A stretch of 64,000 bases of DNA, from NCBI RefSeq assembly GCF_040654195.1, contig NZ_JBFAHM010000008.1:372001-436000 (forward strand). The letters run 5' to 3'. This DNA comes from Hamadaea sp013361475 (GTDB lineage Bacteria; Actinomycetota; Actinomycetes; Mycobacteriales; Micromonosporaceae). The position numbers and the translations under genes are program-made. The notes beneath the pieces were generated by a model. That model was not told where the DNA came from and ran no database searches. It worked only from the letters and a program-made list of their open reading frames with translations. Each line of letters opens with the position of its first letter. Position 1 is the stretch's first letter. Below, piece after piece: positions 8,441 to 17,045 of the stretch.

Positions 8441-11167
8441 ATGGCGCGCGACGCGGAGCGACCCGACGACGGCCGGGGCCGTCGCAAAGGCCGCGGTGGC
8501 GAGCCGCAGGAAGTGCCCCAGGAGGAGACCGGCTGGCTCGACGACCTGCGGCACGCCAAGGAGGCCAAGGTCGACATCGGCCCAGGTGGTGCCGCCGCCG
8601 GCCCGGGGGAGAAGACCCGGGGCGGCTCCGGAGACTCCCGGTGGGCCGCCTTGCGGGGCGAGTCCGGGCCGGCCGCTGCCGGCGGACCGCCCGCTGCCGG
8701 CGGACCGCCCGCCGCGCCCGCTGGTCCGGCTCCGGCCGGTCCCCAGCCGGCCATGCCCGGGTCGCCGGTCGCCCGCCGCCGGAGCGAGGACGCACCCCCA
8801 CCGCCCCCGCCCGTTCGACGCCGGGCGGAGGAGCCGTCCGGTGAGCCCACCTTCGGTGGTGGCCGCCGTCGCGCCGACGAACCCGCGGGTGAGCCCACGT
8901 TCGGCGGTGGCCGGCGCCGGGCCGAGGAGCCGTCCGGTGATGTGATGGGCGGCCGTCGCCGCGCTGAGGAACCGGTGTCCGGCGGGCATCGCCGGGACGA
9001 CGATCCCGCGGGTGAGCCCACGTTCGGCGGTGGCTTCCGCCGGGGCGAGGAGCCGTCGGGCGACGTGATGGCCGGACGCCGTCGCGCGGAGGAGCCGACC
9101 GGTGGCTTCCGCCGGGGCGAGGAGCCGTCGGGCGACGTGATGGCCGGACGCCGTCGCGCGGAGGAGCCGACCGGTGGCTTCCGCCGGGGCGACGAGCCGT
9201 CCGGCGACGTGATGGCGGGCGGCCGTCGTCGCGCCGAGGACACGCCTCCGGCAGCGCCGGCGGGCCGGCGTCGAGCCGAGGACACGCCTCCGCCTCCGCC
9301 CGCCGGTCGTCGCCGGGCGGACGAACCGGCGGAGGAACCGACGTTCGGCGGTGGCCGCAGGCGCGCGCCCGAAGCCGCAGAGCCCCCTCGAGCGGGCCAC
9401 CGGCGCGACGAACGCCCGGCGCCGCCGTCCGGTCCACTCTCGACTCCCCGGGCCGAGCCGCCCGCCGACGGGCCGAGCGCGCCCGCCGGCCCGCCGCCGC
9501 CCGGTCGCCGGGCCGGCGCGCTCGGCGAGCGTTTCGTGCCATTGGGCCGTCGCGACCCATCAGGTCCGGCCGAGCCCCCGCCCGCCGGACGGGGTGGCCC
9601 CGCGACTGGTGGCCCGACTGCTGCGGGCGTAGCCGGTCCGGCCGGCCCGACCGCGCCGGGTCGTGGCGGCGCACCGGGTGAGCCGCGTGGGGCGGATCGT
9701 CCCCGCGACGGCGAGCCCGGTGCTCGAGGAGCCGGTCCCGGCGCCCCGGGCGGCCCCGGTCGAGGCGGCCCCGCCGCGGGTACGCCCACCGGCCGTCCCA
9801 CCTCCGGCCCCGGTGGCGGCCTCGGCGCTCCTCCTGGTGGCGCCGCGGTGCCGCCCGCCGGCCGCGGCGGTGCTCCGGGCGGCCCCGGTGCCGGTGGCGG
9901 AGTCGGCAGTCCGGTCGCGCCGGGTCGTGGTGGCGTACCGGGCGGGCCGCGTGGCGATCAGCCCGGCGGACCCGGTCGCGCGAGTGCTCCGGGTGCCGGT
10001 GGTGCGCCCGGCAGTCCGGTTGCTCCCGGGCGCGGTGCTCCCGGTGCCGGTGGTGGACTCGGTAGCCCCGTTGCTCCGGGGCGTGGTGGCGTACCTGCTG
10101 GTGGACTCGGTAGCCCCGTTGCTCCGGGGCGTGGTGGCGTACCTGCTGGTGGACCCGGTAGCCCGGTCGCTCCCGGGCGTGGCGGCGTACCCGTCGGCCC
10201 GCGAGGGCCGCGCGACGGCGAACCCGGCGGCCCTGGTCGCGCGCCTGCTGGTGGGCCGGTCGCACCGGGACGCCCCGGCGGACCCGGCGTCGGCGGCCCG
10301 GCCGGACCTGGCCGTGGACCCGGTGGTCTCCGGGCCGGCGCACCGCCCATGCCGGGTGGACCCGGCGGCCCCGCGATGCCGCCCGGTGCGATGCCTCCAG
10401 GCGGGATGCCGCCCGGCGGGATGCCGCCCGGGATGGGCGGACCTGGCGCTCCGATGCGGCCCGGTGATCCCGACGACTTCGGCTTGGACGGCCCGCCGCG
10501 TCCCCGATCCGCGAAGTCCGGCCTGCAGGCCGGCGTGGGCGCGATCCGGGACGCCCGGTCGGAGCTGCGTAAACGAATGCGGGAGCGCCAGCGTCTGCGG
10601 ATGCTGACCCTCATGGCGGTCGTCGTGACCGTGCTCGGCGCGCTGCCGCTGTACCTGCTGGTGCAGGCGGCGACCCGCGACCCGGTGTTCACCTCGCTCG
10701 ACGCGCTCGACGTGCCGTCCTGGGCCGCGACCAGCCACGCCGACGAGGTCGACGGCAGCCGGTGGTGCGTCATCGAATGCCGTTACCGCGAGCGGGACGT
10801 GTCGTCGCAGAAGTCGCCCGACGAGACCAACACCGCTTACGTGCAGGCCTTGCAGGACGCCGGATGGCAGCGCTGGAAGGTGCCGGACTGCCCGATGCAG
10901 ACGGCCGGGGTCACAGTGGAGGGCCACTACACCTGCTGGCGCAAGGACGAGTACACACTCGACCTTTGGGTAAGGAACAAGCCGTGCACCGACGAGTTGC
11001 TGCGCAACCGGCCGACGGTCGCGCCGGACCCGTCGGGATCGACGGCCGCCTCGCCCGCTCCGCAGGACTGCAGCGGTTCGCTGGTGTCGTTCAAGGTTTA
11101 CAACGCCATCGCCGACGACCGGCTGAACCGGACCGGCGCCGACGCGACCGCCTCCCCCGGGCCCTAG
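8441..11167 (+). CDS. Large Pro/Gly/Arg-rich single-pass membrane protein, function unknown
   Basis: I do not recognise a function. Of 908 residues, about the first 690 are low-complexity and cytoplasmic. An Arg/Glu zone repeats RRRAEEPSGEPTFGGG-type modules (about 120-320), then comes a Pro/Gly zone with GGLGSPVAPGRGGVPAGG modules (about 400-680). A basic helix (RSELRKRMRERQRLR) leads to one membrane segment (LTLMAVVVTVLGALPLYLLV, near 725). The outside domain of about 160 residues has six cysteines (WCVIEC, VPDC, TCWRKDE, KPC, QDC), suggesting disulfides. It starts right after the rarA stop. M. tuberculosis also has a Pro/Gly-rich membrane protein beside rarA (Rv2560, from memory); homology is not shown. 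Confidence 0.85.
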   Translation: MARDAERPDDGRGRRKGRGGEPQEVPQEETGWLDDLRHAKEAKVDIGPGGAAAGPGEKTRGGSGDSRWAALRGESGPAAAGGPPAAGGPPAAPAGPAPAGPQPAMPGSPVARRRSEDAPPPPPPVRRRAEEPSGEPTFGGGRRRADEPAGEPTFGGGRRRAEEPSGDVMGGRRRAEEPVSGGHRRDDDPAGEPTFGGGFRRGEEPSGDVMAGRRRAEEPTGGFRRGEEPSGDVMAGRRRAEEPTGGFRRGDEPSGDVMAGGRRRAEDTPPAAPAGRRRAEDTPPPPPAGRRRADEPAEEPTFGGGRRRAPEAAEPPRAGHRRDERPAPPSGPLSTPRAEPPADGPSAPAGPPPPGRRAGALGERFVPLGRRDPSGPAEPPPAGRGGPATGGPTAAGVAGPAGPTAPGRGGAPGEPRGADRPRDGEPGARGAGPGAPGGPGRGGPAAGTPTGRPTSGPGGGLGAPPGGAAVPPAGRGGAPGGPGAGGGVGSPVAPGRGGVPGGPRGDQPGGPGRASAPGAGGAPGSPVAPGRGAPGAGGGLGSPVAPGRGGVPAGGLGSPVAPGRGGVPAGGPGSPVAPGRGGVPVGPRGPRDGEPGGPGRAPAGGPVAPGRPGGPGVGGPAGPGRGPGGLRAGAPPMPGGPGGPAMPPGAMPPGGMPPGGMPPGMGGPGAPMRPGDPDDFGLDGPPRPRSAKSGLQAGVGAIRDARSELRKRMRERQRLRMLTLMAVVVTVLGALPLYLLVQAATRDPVFTSLDALDVPSWAATSHADEVDGSRWCVIECRYRERDVSSQKSPDETNTAYVQALQDAGWQRWKVPDCPMQTAGVTVEGHYTCWRKDEYTLDLWVRNKPCTDELLRNRPTVAPDPSGSTAASPAPQDCSGSLVSFKVYNAIADDRLNRTGADATASPGP
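9031..9174 (+). repeat. 72-bp tandem repeat, two identical-looking copies, inside the 908-residue gene
   Basis: Two 72-bp units (9031-9102, 9103-9174) each encode the same 24 residues, beginning GGFRRGEEPSGDVMAGRRRA, and a third partial unit continues to about 9218. Conservation at the DNA level, third positions included, implies recent duplication or gene conversion. Confidence 0.88.
10053..10148 (+). repeat. 48-bp tandem repeat, two copies plus a diverged third, inside the 908-residue gene
   Basis: 48-bp units start at 10053 and 10101 and encode a 16-residue GGLGSPVAPGRGGVPA module; a diverged third begins at 10149. The period differs from the 72-bp array upstream, so the gene has grown by at least two separate tandem events. 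Confidence 0.85.
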
Positions 11168-11254
11168 CCGTCCGAGATCAGCGGGGCGCAAGGGGCGCAA
11201 CGCGGCCGAAAAGGTAAGGTCTGCACGTCGGGCTGAGTCGAGGGAGGCCGCGCC

Positions 11255-11710
11255 ATGCGTGGTTGGGAGATCGCGGCGTTGGTCGCCGCGGGGGCGTTCG
11301 CGGTGCTGATGCTCGCATTGGTCGTGCCCGTGCTGCGGCTGCGGCACACCATCGACGCCGCGACGCAGACCCTGAAGGATGTTCAGGTCCGCACAGGTCC
11401 GCTGCTCGACGAGGTGCACGGCACGGTGGACAACGTGAACACCGCGCTCGGCCAGGTCCAGGTCACCCTGGACGGGGTGAACGTGCAGCTCGCCCGGGTC
11501 GACACCATGACGCAGCACGCCCAGGCCGCCACCGCCAACGTGGCCAACCTGGTCGGCGTCGTCTCGGCCGCGGCGTCGAGCCCGCTGGTCAAGGCGGCCG
11601 CGTTCAGCTACGGCCTGCGCCGCGCCAACTCCGCGCGCCGCCAGGCCGACGACGAGAAGGCAGTCCGCGCGACGCTCAAGGCGCAGCGCAAGGCCGCGAG
11701 GGGGCGGTAG
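11255..11710 (+). CDS. DUF948 membrane protein
   Basis: Small protein of 151 residues with one N-terminal membrane helix (IAALVAAGAFAVLMLALVVP) and a long amphipathic region of heptad-like character (LLDEVHGTVDNVNTALGQVQ), as in DUF948 proteins of Gram-positive bacteria. It ends in a basic tail (KAQRKAARGR). The ATG follows GAGGGAGG. It lies directly upstream of another small membrane protein and alaS, the conserved actinobacterial order. Function unknown; a structural or envelope-associated role is plausible. Confidence 0.88.
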   Translation: MRGWEIAALVAAGAFAVLMLALVVPVLRLRHTIDAATQTLKDVQVRTGPLLDEVHGTVDNVNTALGQVQVTLDGVNVQLARVDTMTQHAQAATANVANLVGVVSAAASSPLVKAAAFSYGLRRANSARRQADDEKAVRATLKAQRKAARGR

Positions 11711-11712
11711 TG

Positions 11713-12039
11713 GTGAAGCGGCTGCTCTGGCTGGGCGCGGGGCTGGCCATCGGGGCCTTGGTCGTACGCGCGGTGAGCAAGCGCATGCAGCGGCTGACGC
11801 CCGGTGGCATCGCCGAGAGCGTGTCCTCCTCGATCGGCGGGATCGGGGAGACCGTGCGCGAGTTCGTGGAGGACGTCCGCGACGGCATGGCCGAGCGGGA
11901 AGATGAGATACACCGGGCGTTCGCCGACGGCGTGGCGCTCGACGACGCCACGGCCCTGCCCTGGGCTCGCGGGGTCGGGGAGAAGTTCTATTCGAGCCAG
12001 TACTTCAGAGAACAGCAGGAAGGTGACACAAGCCGATGA
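11713..12039 (+). CDS. Small membrane-anchored protein preceding alaS (DUF6167-like)
   Basis: 108 residues from the GTG at 11713, preceded by GAGGGGCGG; a GTG three bases upstream is also possible. One N-terminal helix (LLWLGAGLAIGALVVRAVS) is followed by a Ser/Gly linker and an acidic amphipathic helix (VREFVEDVRDGMAEREDEI). Position between DUF948 and alaS matches the small conserved actinobacterial protein usually found there. Its TGA overlaps the alaS ATG (ATGA, 12036-12039), so alaS translation is probably coupled to it. Function unknown. Confidence 0.82.
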   Translation: MKRLLWLGAGLAIGALVVRAVSKRMQRLTPGGIAESVSSSIGGIGETVREFVEDVRDGMAEREDEIHRAFADGVALDDATALPWARGVGEKFYSSQYFREQQEGDTSR

Positions 12040-14720
12040 GAACCGCCGAGGTCAAGCGCCGGTTCCTGGCCCACTTCGAGGCGAACGGTCACACGGTGGT
12101 GCCCAGCGCCCCGTTGCCCGCCATCGACGATCCGAACCTGTTGTTCATCAACGCCGGCATGGTGCAGTTCGTGCCGTACTTCCTCGGCCAGCAGCCCGCG
12201 CCGTTCAAGCGCGCCGTCAGCGTCCAGAAGTGCATCCGGACGCCGGACATCGACGAGGTCGGCAAGACCAGCCGGCACGGCACGTTCTTCCAGATGAACG
12301 GCAACTTCTCCTTCGGCGACTACTTCAAGGCCGAGGCGATCAAGCTGTCCTGGGAGCTGATCACCAACCCGATCGAGGCCGGCGGGTTCGGCCTCGACCC
12401 GGAGAAGATCTGGGCGACCGTCTACCTCGACGACGACGAGTCCATCGACTACTGGCGCGGCGTCGGGCTGCCGGCCGAGCGGATCGTCCGCCGGGGCAAG
12501 GCCGACAACTTCTGGTCGATGGGCATCCCTGGCCCGTGCGGCCCCTGCTCGGAGATCTACGTCGACCGCGGTCCGGCATACGGGCGGGAGGGCGGTCCGG
12601 CCGTCGACGAGGACCGCTACATGGAGATCTGGAACAACGTCTTCATGCAGTTCGAGCGCGGCCCGGGCACCGACAAGGAGAACTACCCGATCCTGGGCGA
12701 GCTGCCGGCGAAGAACATCGACACCGGCATGGGCCTGGAGCGGATGGCCTCGATCATGCAGGGTGTCGACAACCTCTACGAGATCGACGAGGTCCGCCCG
12801 CTGATCGACAAGGCGTGCGAGATGACCGGCAAGCGGTACAACGTCACGCACACCCACACCGCCAGCGAGTCGCACCCCGACGACGTCCGGCTGCGCGTCA
12901 TCGCCGACCACGTACGCACGGCGCTGATGCTGATCGGCGACGGGGTCACCCCGTCCAACGAGGGCCGGGGCTACGTGCTGCGCCGCATCATGCGGCGATC
13001 CATCCGGGCCATGCGTCTGCTGGGCTGGCAGGAGCCGGCCCTGCCGCAGCTGCTGCCGGTGGCGCGCGACTGCATGTCCCCGTCCTACCCCGAGCTGGCC
13101 ACCGACTTCGAGCGCATCTCGCAGTACGCGTACGCGGAGGAGGACGCGTTCCTGTCGACCCTGCGGGCCGGCACGACGATCCTCGACACCGCGATCGCGG
13201 AGACGAAGCAGGCCAGCGGCGGCACGCTGTCCGGCGACAAGGCGTTCCAGCTGCACGACACGTACGGCTTCCCGATCGACTTGACCCTGGAGATCGCGGC
13301 CGAGCAGGGCCTGTCGGTGGACACCGACGGCTTCCGGTCGCTGATGGCCGAGCAGCGTAAGCGGGCCAAGGCCGACGCCCAGGCGCGCAAGACGGGGCAT
13401 GCCGACCTGTCGGCGTACCGGGGTTCGCTGGAGTCGGGCGGCGAGGTTCAGTTCACCGGGTACGCCGAGATCGCCCGCGAGTCGCGCGTACGCAGTCTGC
13501 TGACGCCGGCCGGTGAGGCGCTGACGGTGGCCGGCGAGGGCGACCTGATCGAGCTGGTGCTCGACACCACCCCGTTCTACGCCGAGGGCGGCGGTCAGCA
13601 GGCCGACACCGGATACATCACCGTCGGCTCGGGGCGGGTGCAGGTCCTCGACGTGCAGAAGCCGATCCCGGGTCTGATCGTGCACAAGGTCAAGGTGCTG
13701 TCCGGCGAGGTCCGGGCGGGCGAGGCCGGCTTCGCCGAGATCGACATCACCCGCCGCAAGGCGATCTCGCGGGCGCACACGGCGACCCACCTGGTGCACC
13801 AGACGATGCGGAACTTCCTCGGCGAGGCGGCGACCCAGGCCGGTTCGCTCAACGCCCCCGGCCGGCTGCGGTTCGACTTCAACACTCCGGGCGCGGTGCC
13901 CGGCAGCGTTCTGGTGGACGTCGAGCAGAAGATCAACGAGGTCCTGCTGGAGGACCTGGAGGTCCGGGCGTTCCTGACCTCGCAGGCCGAGGCGCGGGCG
14001 ATGGGCGCGATGGCCCTGTTCGGCGAGAAGTACGGCGACGTCGTGCGAGTCGTCGAGGTCGGCGACTACGCCCGCGAGCTGTGCGGCGGTACGCACACCG
14101 AGCGCTCCGGCCAGCTGGGTCTGGTGAAGATCCTCTCCGAGTCGTCCATCGGCTCCGGCGTACGCCGGGTGGAGGCGCTCGTCGGCCTGGACGCGTTCAG
14201 CTATCTCGCCAAGGAGCACCTGCTGGTGTCGCGGCTGGCCGAGCTGTACCGGGTGCCGAACGACCAGGTCGCCGACCGGGTCGAGCAGACGGTGGCGCAG
14301 CTGCGCGACGCCGAGCGGGAACTCGAGAAGATGCGGGCGCAGATGGTGCTGGCCGGGGCGGCGTCGCTGGCCGGTTCGGCGACCGACCTCGGCGGCGTGG
14401 CCTTCGTCGGCACCGAGGCCCCCGAGGGCGCAGCTGCCAACGACGTACGCACGCTGGCCCAGGAGGTCCGCGGGAAGATCGCGGCCGACCGGCCGGGCGT
14501 GGTCGCCGTGGCGGCCCGCGCCAACGGCAAGGCGTCGCTGATCGTCGCGGTCAACGGGGCCGCCCGCGCCCGTGGCTTCGACGCCTCGGCGCTCGTCAAG
14601 GGCGCGCTGTCGGGACGGGGTGGTGGCAACGCCGACCTCGCCCAGGGCGGTGGCCTGCCGGCCGAGGAGGCGCCGAAGCTGCTCGCCGCCGTCGAGGACG
14701 CGGTCCGGCAGGCCGCGTGA
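12036..14720 (+). CDS. alaS: Alanine--tRNA ligase
   Basis: Charges tRNA-Ala and clears mischarged Ser/Gly through its editing domain. The 894 residues are full length. The class II aminoacylation core starts with KRRFLAHFEANGHTVVPS and contains NFSFGDYFK and HVRTALMLIGDG. The editing domain carries zinc ligands in HTATHLVH and CGGTHTERSG. The C-terminal C-Ala/DHHA1 domain ends with GGGNADLAQGGGL. It overlaps the preceding small gene by ATGA and the ruvX start by GTGA. Confidence 0.98.
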   Translation: MRTAEVKRRFLAHFEANGHTVVPSAPLPAIDDPNLLFINAGMVQFVPYFLGQQPAPFKRAVSVQKCIRTPDIDEVGKTSRHGTFFQMNGNFSFGDYFKAEAIKLSWELITNPIEAGGFGLDPEKIWATVYLDDDESIDYWRGVGLPAERIVRRGKADNFWSMGIPGPCGPCSEIYVDRGPAYGREGGPAVDEDRYMEIWNNVFMQFERGPGTDKENYPILGELPAKNIDTGMGLERMASIMQGVDNLYEIDEVRPLIDKACEMTGKRYNVTHTHTASESHPDDVRLRVIADHVRTALMLIGDGVTPSNEGRGYVLRRIMRRSIRAMRLLGWQEPALPQLLPVARDCMSPSYPELATDFERISQYAYAEEDAFLSTLRAGTTILDTAIAETKQASGGTLSGDKAFQLHDTYGFPIDLTLEIAAEQGLSVDTDGFRSLMAEQRKRAKADAQARKTGHADLSAYRGSLESGGEVQFTGYAEIARESRVRSLLTPAGEALTVAGEGDLIELVLDTTPFYAEGGGQQADTGYITVGSGRVQVLDVQKPIPGLIVHKVKVLSGEVRAGEAGFAEIDITRRKAISRAHTATHLVHQTMRNFLGEAATQAGSLNAPGRLRFDFNTPGAVPGSVLVDVEQKINEVLLEDLEVRAFLTSQAEARAMGAMALFGEKYGDVVRVVEVGDYARELCGGTHTERSGQLGLVKILSESSIGSGVRRVEALVGLDAFSYLAKEHLLVSRLAELYRVPNDQVADRVEQTVAQLRDAERELEKMRAQMVLAGAASLAGSATDLGGVAFVGTEAPEGAAANDVRTLAQEVRGKIAADRPGVVAVAARANGKASLIVAVNGAARARGFDASALVKGALSGRGGGNADLAQGGGLPAEEAPKLLAAVEDAVRQAA

Positions 14721-15214
14721 CGTCTCCGTGGGTCCGGGGCGTACGCCTCGGCATCGACGTGGGTTCGGTACGCGTCGGGGTCGCCAAGTGCGACCCCGAC
14801 GGCATCCTCGCCACCCCTCTCCTCACCCTCGCCCGGGACAACTCGGTCGACGTCTCGGTCCTCGACACCGCCGGGATCCGGTCCGCCACTGTGGGCGTAC
14901 CGGCTGATATCGCTGAGATCGCGCGCCTCGTGACTGAACATGACAGCGTAGAGGTGGTCGTGGGTTTACCAGTGAACCTTGCGGGAATGGAAGGTCCGGC
15001 CGCGAAAAAGGTTCGCGATTATGTCCGGGTTTTGGCCGAAGTCATCGCTCCCGTGCCAATTGTCATGGCGGACGAGAGGATGTCAACCGTTACGGCAGCC
15101 CGTAGGCTCTCCGATCGAGGCGTGAAGGGAAAACGCCAGCGAGCCGTCGTGGATCAGGCGGCCGCCGTAGAGATCCTGCAGCACTACCTGGAGAGTCGAC
15201 GGAGGCAAGGATGA
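14717..15214 (+). CDS. ruvX: Putative pre-16S rRNA nuclease / Holliday junction resolvase YqgF
   Basis: RNase H-fold YqgF protein of 165 residues. LGIDVGSVRVGVAKCD holds the first catalytic aspartate; VVVGLPVNLAGMEGP, VMADERMSTVTA and VVDQAAAVEILQHYLE are the remaining motifs. Family members mature the 16S 5' end in E. coli, and a Holliday-junction role is also proposed. The GTG start overlaps the alaS stop (GTGA). From about 14930 to 15180 the gene uses many A/T-ending codons, unlike its neighbours. Confidence 0.94.
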   Translation: MTSPWVRGVRLGIDVGSVRVGVAKCDPDGILATPLLTLARDNSVDVSVLDTAGIRSATVGVPADIAEIARLVTEHDSVEVVVGLPVNLAGMEGPAAKKVRDYVRVLAEVIAPVPIVMADERMSTVTAARRLSDRGVKGKRQRAVVDQAAAVEILQHYLESRRRQG

Positions 15215-16989
15215 TCGACGACCTGAACCTCGACTTCGAGGATCATGATCGCGGTCGTGGCCGGCGCCGACGGACCGAGCGCTGGGACAGTGGCGCCGAA
15301 TCCCGCCGGCCGGACGCGCGTCAAGACCAGTGGCAGCAGCAGGGTGGTTGGGCTGGTTCCGGCGCGCAGTCGCGTGGTGGCTATGAGCCCCGGTACGACA
15401 CTGACCCCCGCCACGACAGCGATCCTCGGTACGACACGGGCGCACAGCGTGGCTACGACCCCCGCTACGACCAGGACCCGCGCTACGCGCCGGATCCCCG
15501 GTACGCCCCGGATCCCCGCTACGACACCGGCGGGCAACGCGGCTACGACCCCCGTTACGGGCAAGAGCCCCGGTACGACGCCGACCCCCGGTACGACACC
15601 GGTTCGCAAGGTGGCTACGACCCGCGCTACGACGGTGAGCCCCGCTACGAGCCCGATCCCCGATACGACACCGGGTCGCGGGCGTACCGCAAGCTCGACG
15701 ACCGCTACGACACCGGTTCCCGGCGCGGCGGCTTCCTCGAAGAGGGCTACGACGCCGACGGCCCCGGTCTCCTGCCCGGCGGCGGCGACTATCGCGACGA
15801 CGACGACGGCGGCAAACGCCGCCCGCGCAAGACGAAGAAGAAGCGCCGGGGCCGCAGCTTCCTCGCCCTCTTCATGACGCTGCTCCTGCTCGGCGCGCTC
15901 GGCGGCGGCGCCTACCTGGCGTACGACAAGGTCGCGGGCTACTTCCTGACGCCCGACTACGACGGCGACGGCACCGCCGAGACGGTGATGATCGAGGTCA
16001 AGGACGGTCAGCTGCTCGGCGACATCGCCAACACGCTCGTGGCAGCGGATGTCGTGAAGAGCTACAAGGCGTTCGTCTCGGCCGCCGAAGCCGAACCGAA
16101 GGCCAAGAACATCCAGGCCGGGTTCTACAACATGCACAAGCAGATGAGCGGCAAGGCCGCCGTCGCCGCGATGCTCGACCCCAAGAACCGCAACGTCCAT
16201 CAGGTGACCATCGCCGAGGGCATGATCAGCATCGACATCTACGCGTTGCTGTCCAAGGAACTGAAGATCCCGGTCGAGGACTTCAAGAAGGCGGCCGCGA
16301 ACCCGAAGGCACTGGGCATCCCGGACTGGTGGTTCGTCCGCAAGGACGGCAAGAAGGCCGCCACCGGCGTCGGCGCGATCGAGGGCTTCCTGTTCCCGGA
16401 GACGTACGCGTTCCCGCCGAACGCGACAGCCGAGTCGGCGCTGAAGTTGATGGTGAGCCACTTCCTCACTGTCACCGGGGAGATGGGCTTCGCCGAGAAC
16501 GTCCAGAAGAACCTCGCCATCTCGCCCTACGAGGCGCTCATCGCCGCCTCGATCGGACAGAAGGAGATCATGTTCGACAAGGATCTCCCGAAGGTGGCCC
16601 GGGTGCTCTACAACCGGGCGTACAAGGACTTCCCGTGCAACTGCCTGCAGGTCGACAGCGCGGTCAACTACTGGCTGCGGATCTCGGGCAAGAAGGCGAA
16701 GGACTCGAACGACATCACCACCGCCGAACAGATGGACACCAAGAGCCCCTATCGGACGCACGTCAACGGCAGCACGCCGCCGGCGAAGGGCATGCCGGCC
16801 GGGCCTATCTCCAACCCGGGCAAGGCCGCTCTGCAAGGGGCGATGGCGCCGGCCGCCGGAAACTGGACCTACTTCATGTCGATCGACAAGAAGGGCACCA
16901 TGGGCTACGCGCACTCTCAGACGGAGTTCGACGCCCTCATCAGGACAGCCTGCAAGAACGGCGTGCTGTACGGCGACCTCTGTACGTGA
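15211..16989 (+). CDS. mltG: Endolytic murein transglycosylase with repeat-rich cytoplasmic domain
   Basis: MltG (YceG-like) cuts nascent glycan strands at the membrane and sets their length. Residues 1-210 are cytoplasmic and include an array of 13 DPRY/EPRY motifs (about 56-157). A basic stretch (KRRPRKTKKKRRGR) precedes a single membrane helix (FLALFMTLLLLGALGGGAYL). The extracellular part has a LysM-like subdomain, then the catalytic domain with the active-site glutamate in GFLFPETYAFP (near 396) and later ASIGQKEI and TDSAVNYW-like motifs. 592 residues is long for MltG because of the tail. ATGA overlap with ruvX. Confidence 0.95.
   Translation: MIDDLNLDFEDHDRGRGRRRRTERWDSGAESRRPDARQDQWQQQGGWAGSGAQSRGGYEPRYDTDPRHDSDPRYDTGAQRGYDPRYDQDPRYAPDPRYAPDPRYDTGGQRGYDPRYGQEPRYDADPRYDTGSQGGYDPRYDGEPRYEPDPRYDTGSRAYRKLDDRYDTGSRRGGFLEEGYDADGPGLLPGGGDYRDDDDGGKRRPRKTKKKRRGRSFLALFMTLLLLGALGGGAYLAYDKVAGYFLTPDYDGDGTAETVMIEVKDGQLLGDIANTLVAADVVKSYKAFVSAAEAEPKAKNIQAGFYNMHKQMSGKAAVAAMLDPKNRNVHQVTIAEGMISIDIYALLSKELKIPVEDFKKAAANPKALGIPDWWFVRKDGKKAATGVGAIEGFLFPETYAFPPNATAESALKLMVSHFLTVTGEMGFAENVQKNLAISPYEALIAASIGQKEIMFDKDLPKVARVLYNRAYKDFPCNCLQVDSAVNYWLRISGKKAKDSNDITTAEQMDTKSPYRTHVNGSTPPAKGMPAGPISNPGKAALQGAMAPAAGNWTYFMSIDKKGTMGYAHSQTEFDALIRTACKNGVLYGDLCT
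15379..15681 (+). repeat. DPRYD peptide-repeat array within mltG
   Basis: Thirteen [D/E]PR[Y/H] motifs fall into four supermodules, each opening GY and closing DPRYDTG plus a short linker. The array is tyrosine-, arginine- and aspartate-rich, without hydrophobic residues, and predicted disordered. Similar codons recur, so slippage or unequal recombination probably built it. Confidence 0.88.
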
Positions 16990-16999
16990 CGTGATACGC

Positions 17000-17034
17000 G
17001 AATGAGCCCGGACGCGACGCGTCCGGGCTCATTC
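17000..17034. terminator. Bidirectional hairpin terminator after mltG
   Basis: Perfect 17-bp stem (17000-17016 with 17018-17034) reading GAATGAGCCCGGACGCG and its complement, followed by TTT on the plus strand. It lies between convergent mltG and the secreted-protein gene, and could serve both. Confidence 0.85.
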
Positions 17035-17045
17035 GATTTCCGGGC

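Noticed and set aside
8025..10343. Long antisense and third-frame ORFs over rarA and the Pro/Gly-rich gene
   Set aside because: The repeat DNA lacks stops in several frames. The chosen frame alone has a membrane helix, a cysteine domain and a coupled start.
10125..11160. Missing rpsD between rarA and DUF948 as an anomaly
   Set aside because: rpsD is here in Streptomyces as I recall, but in many actinobacteria it is in the main ribosomal protein cluster, so its absence is not by itself unusual.
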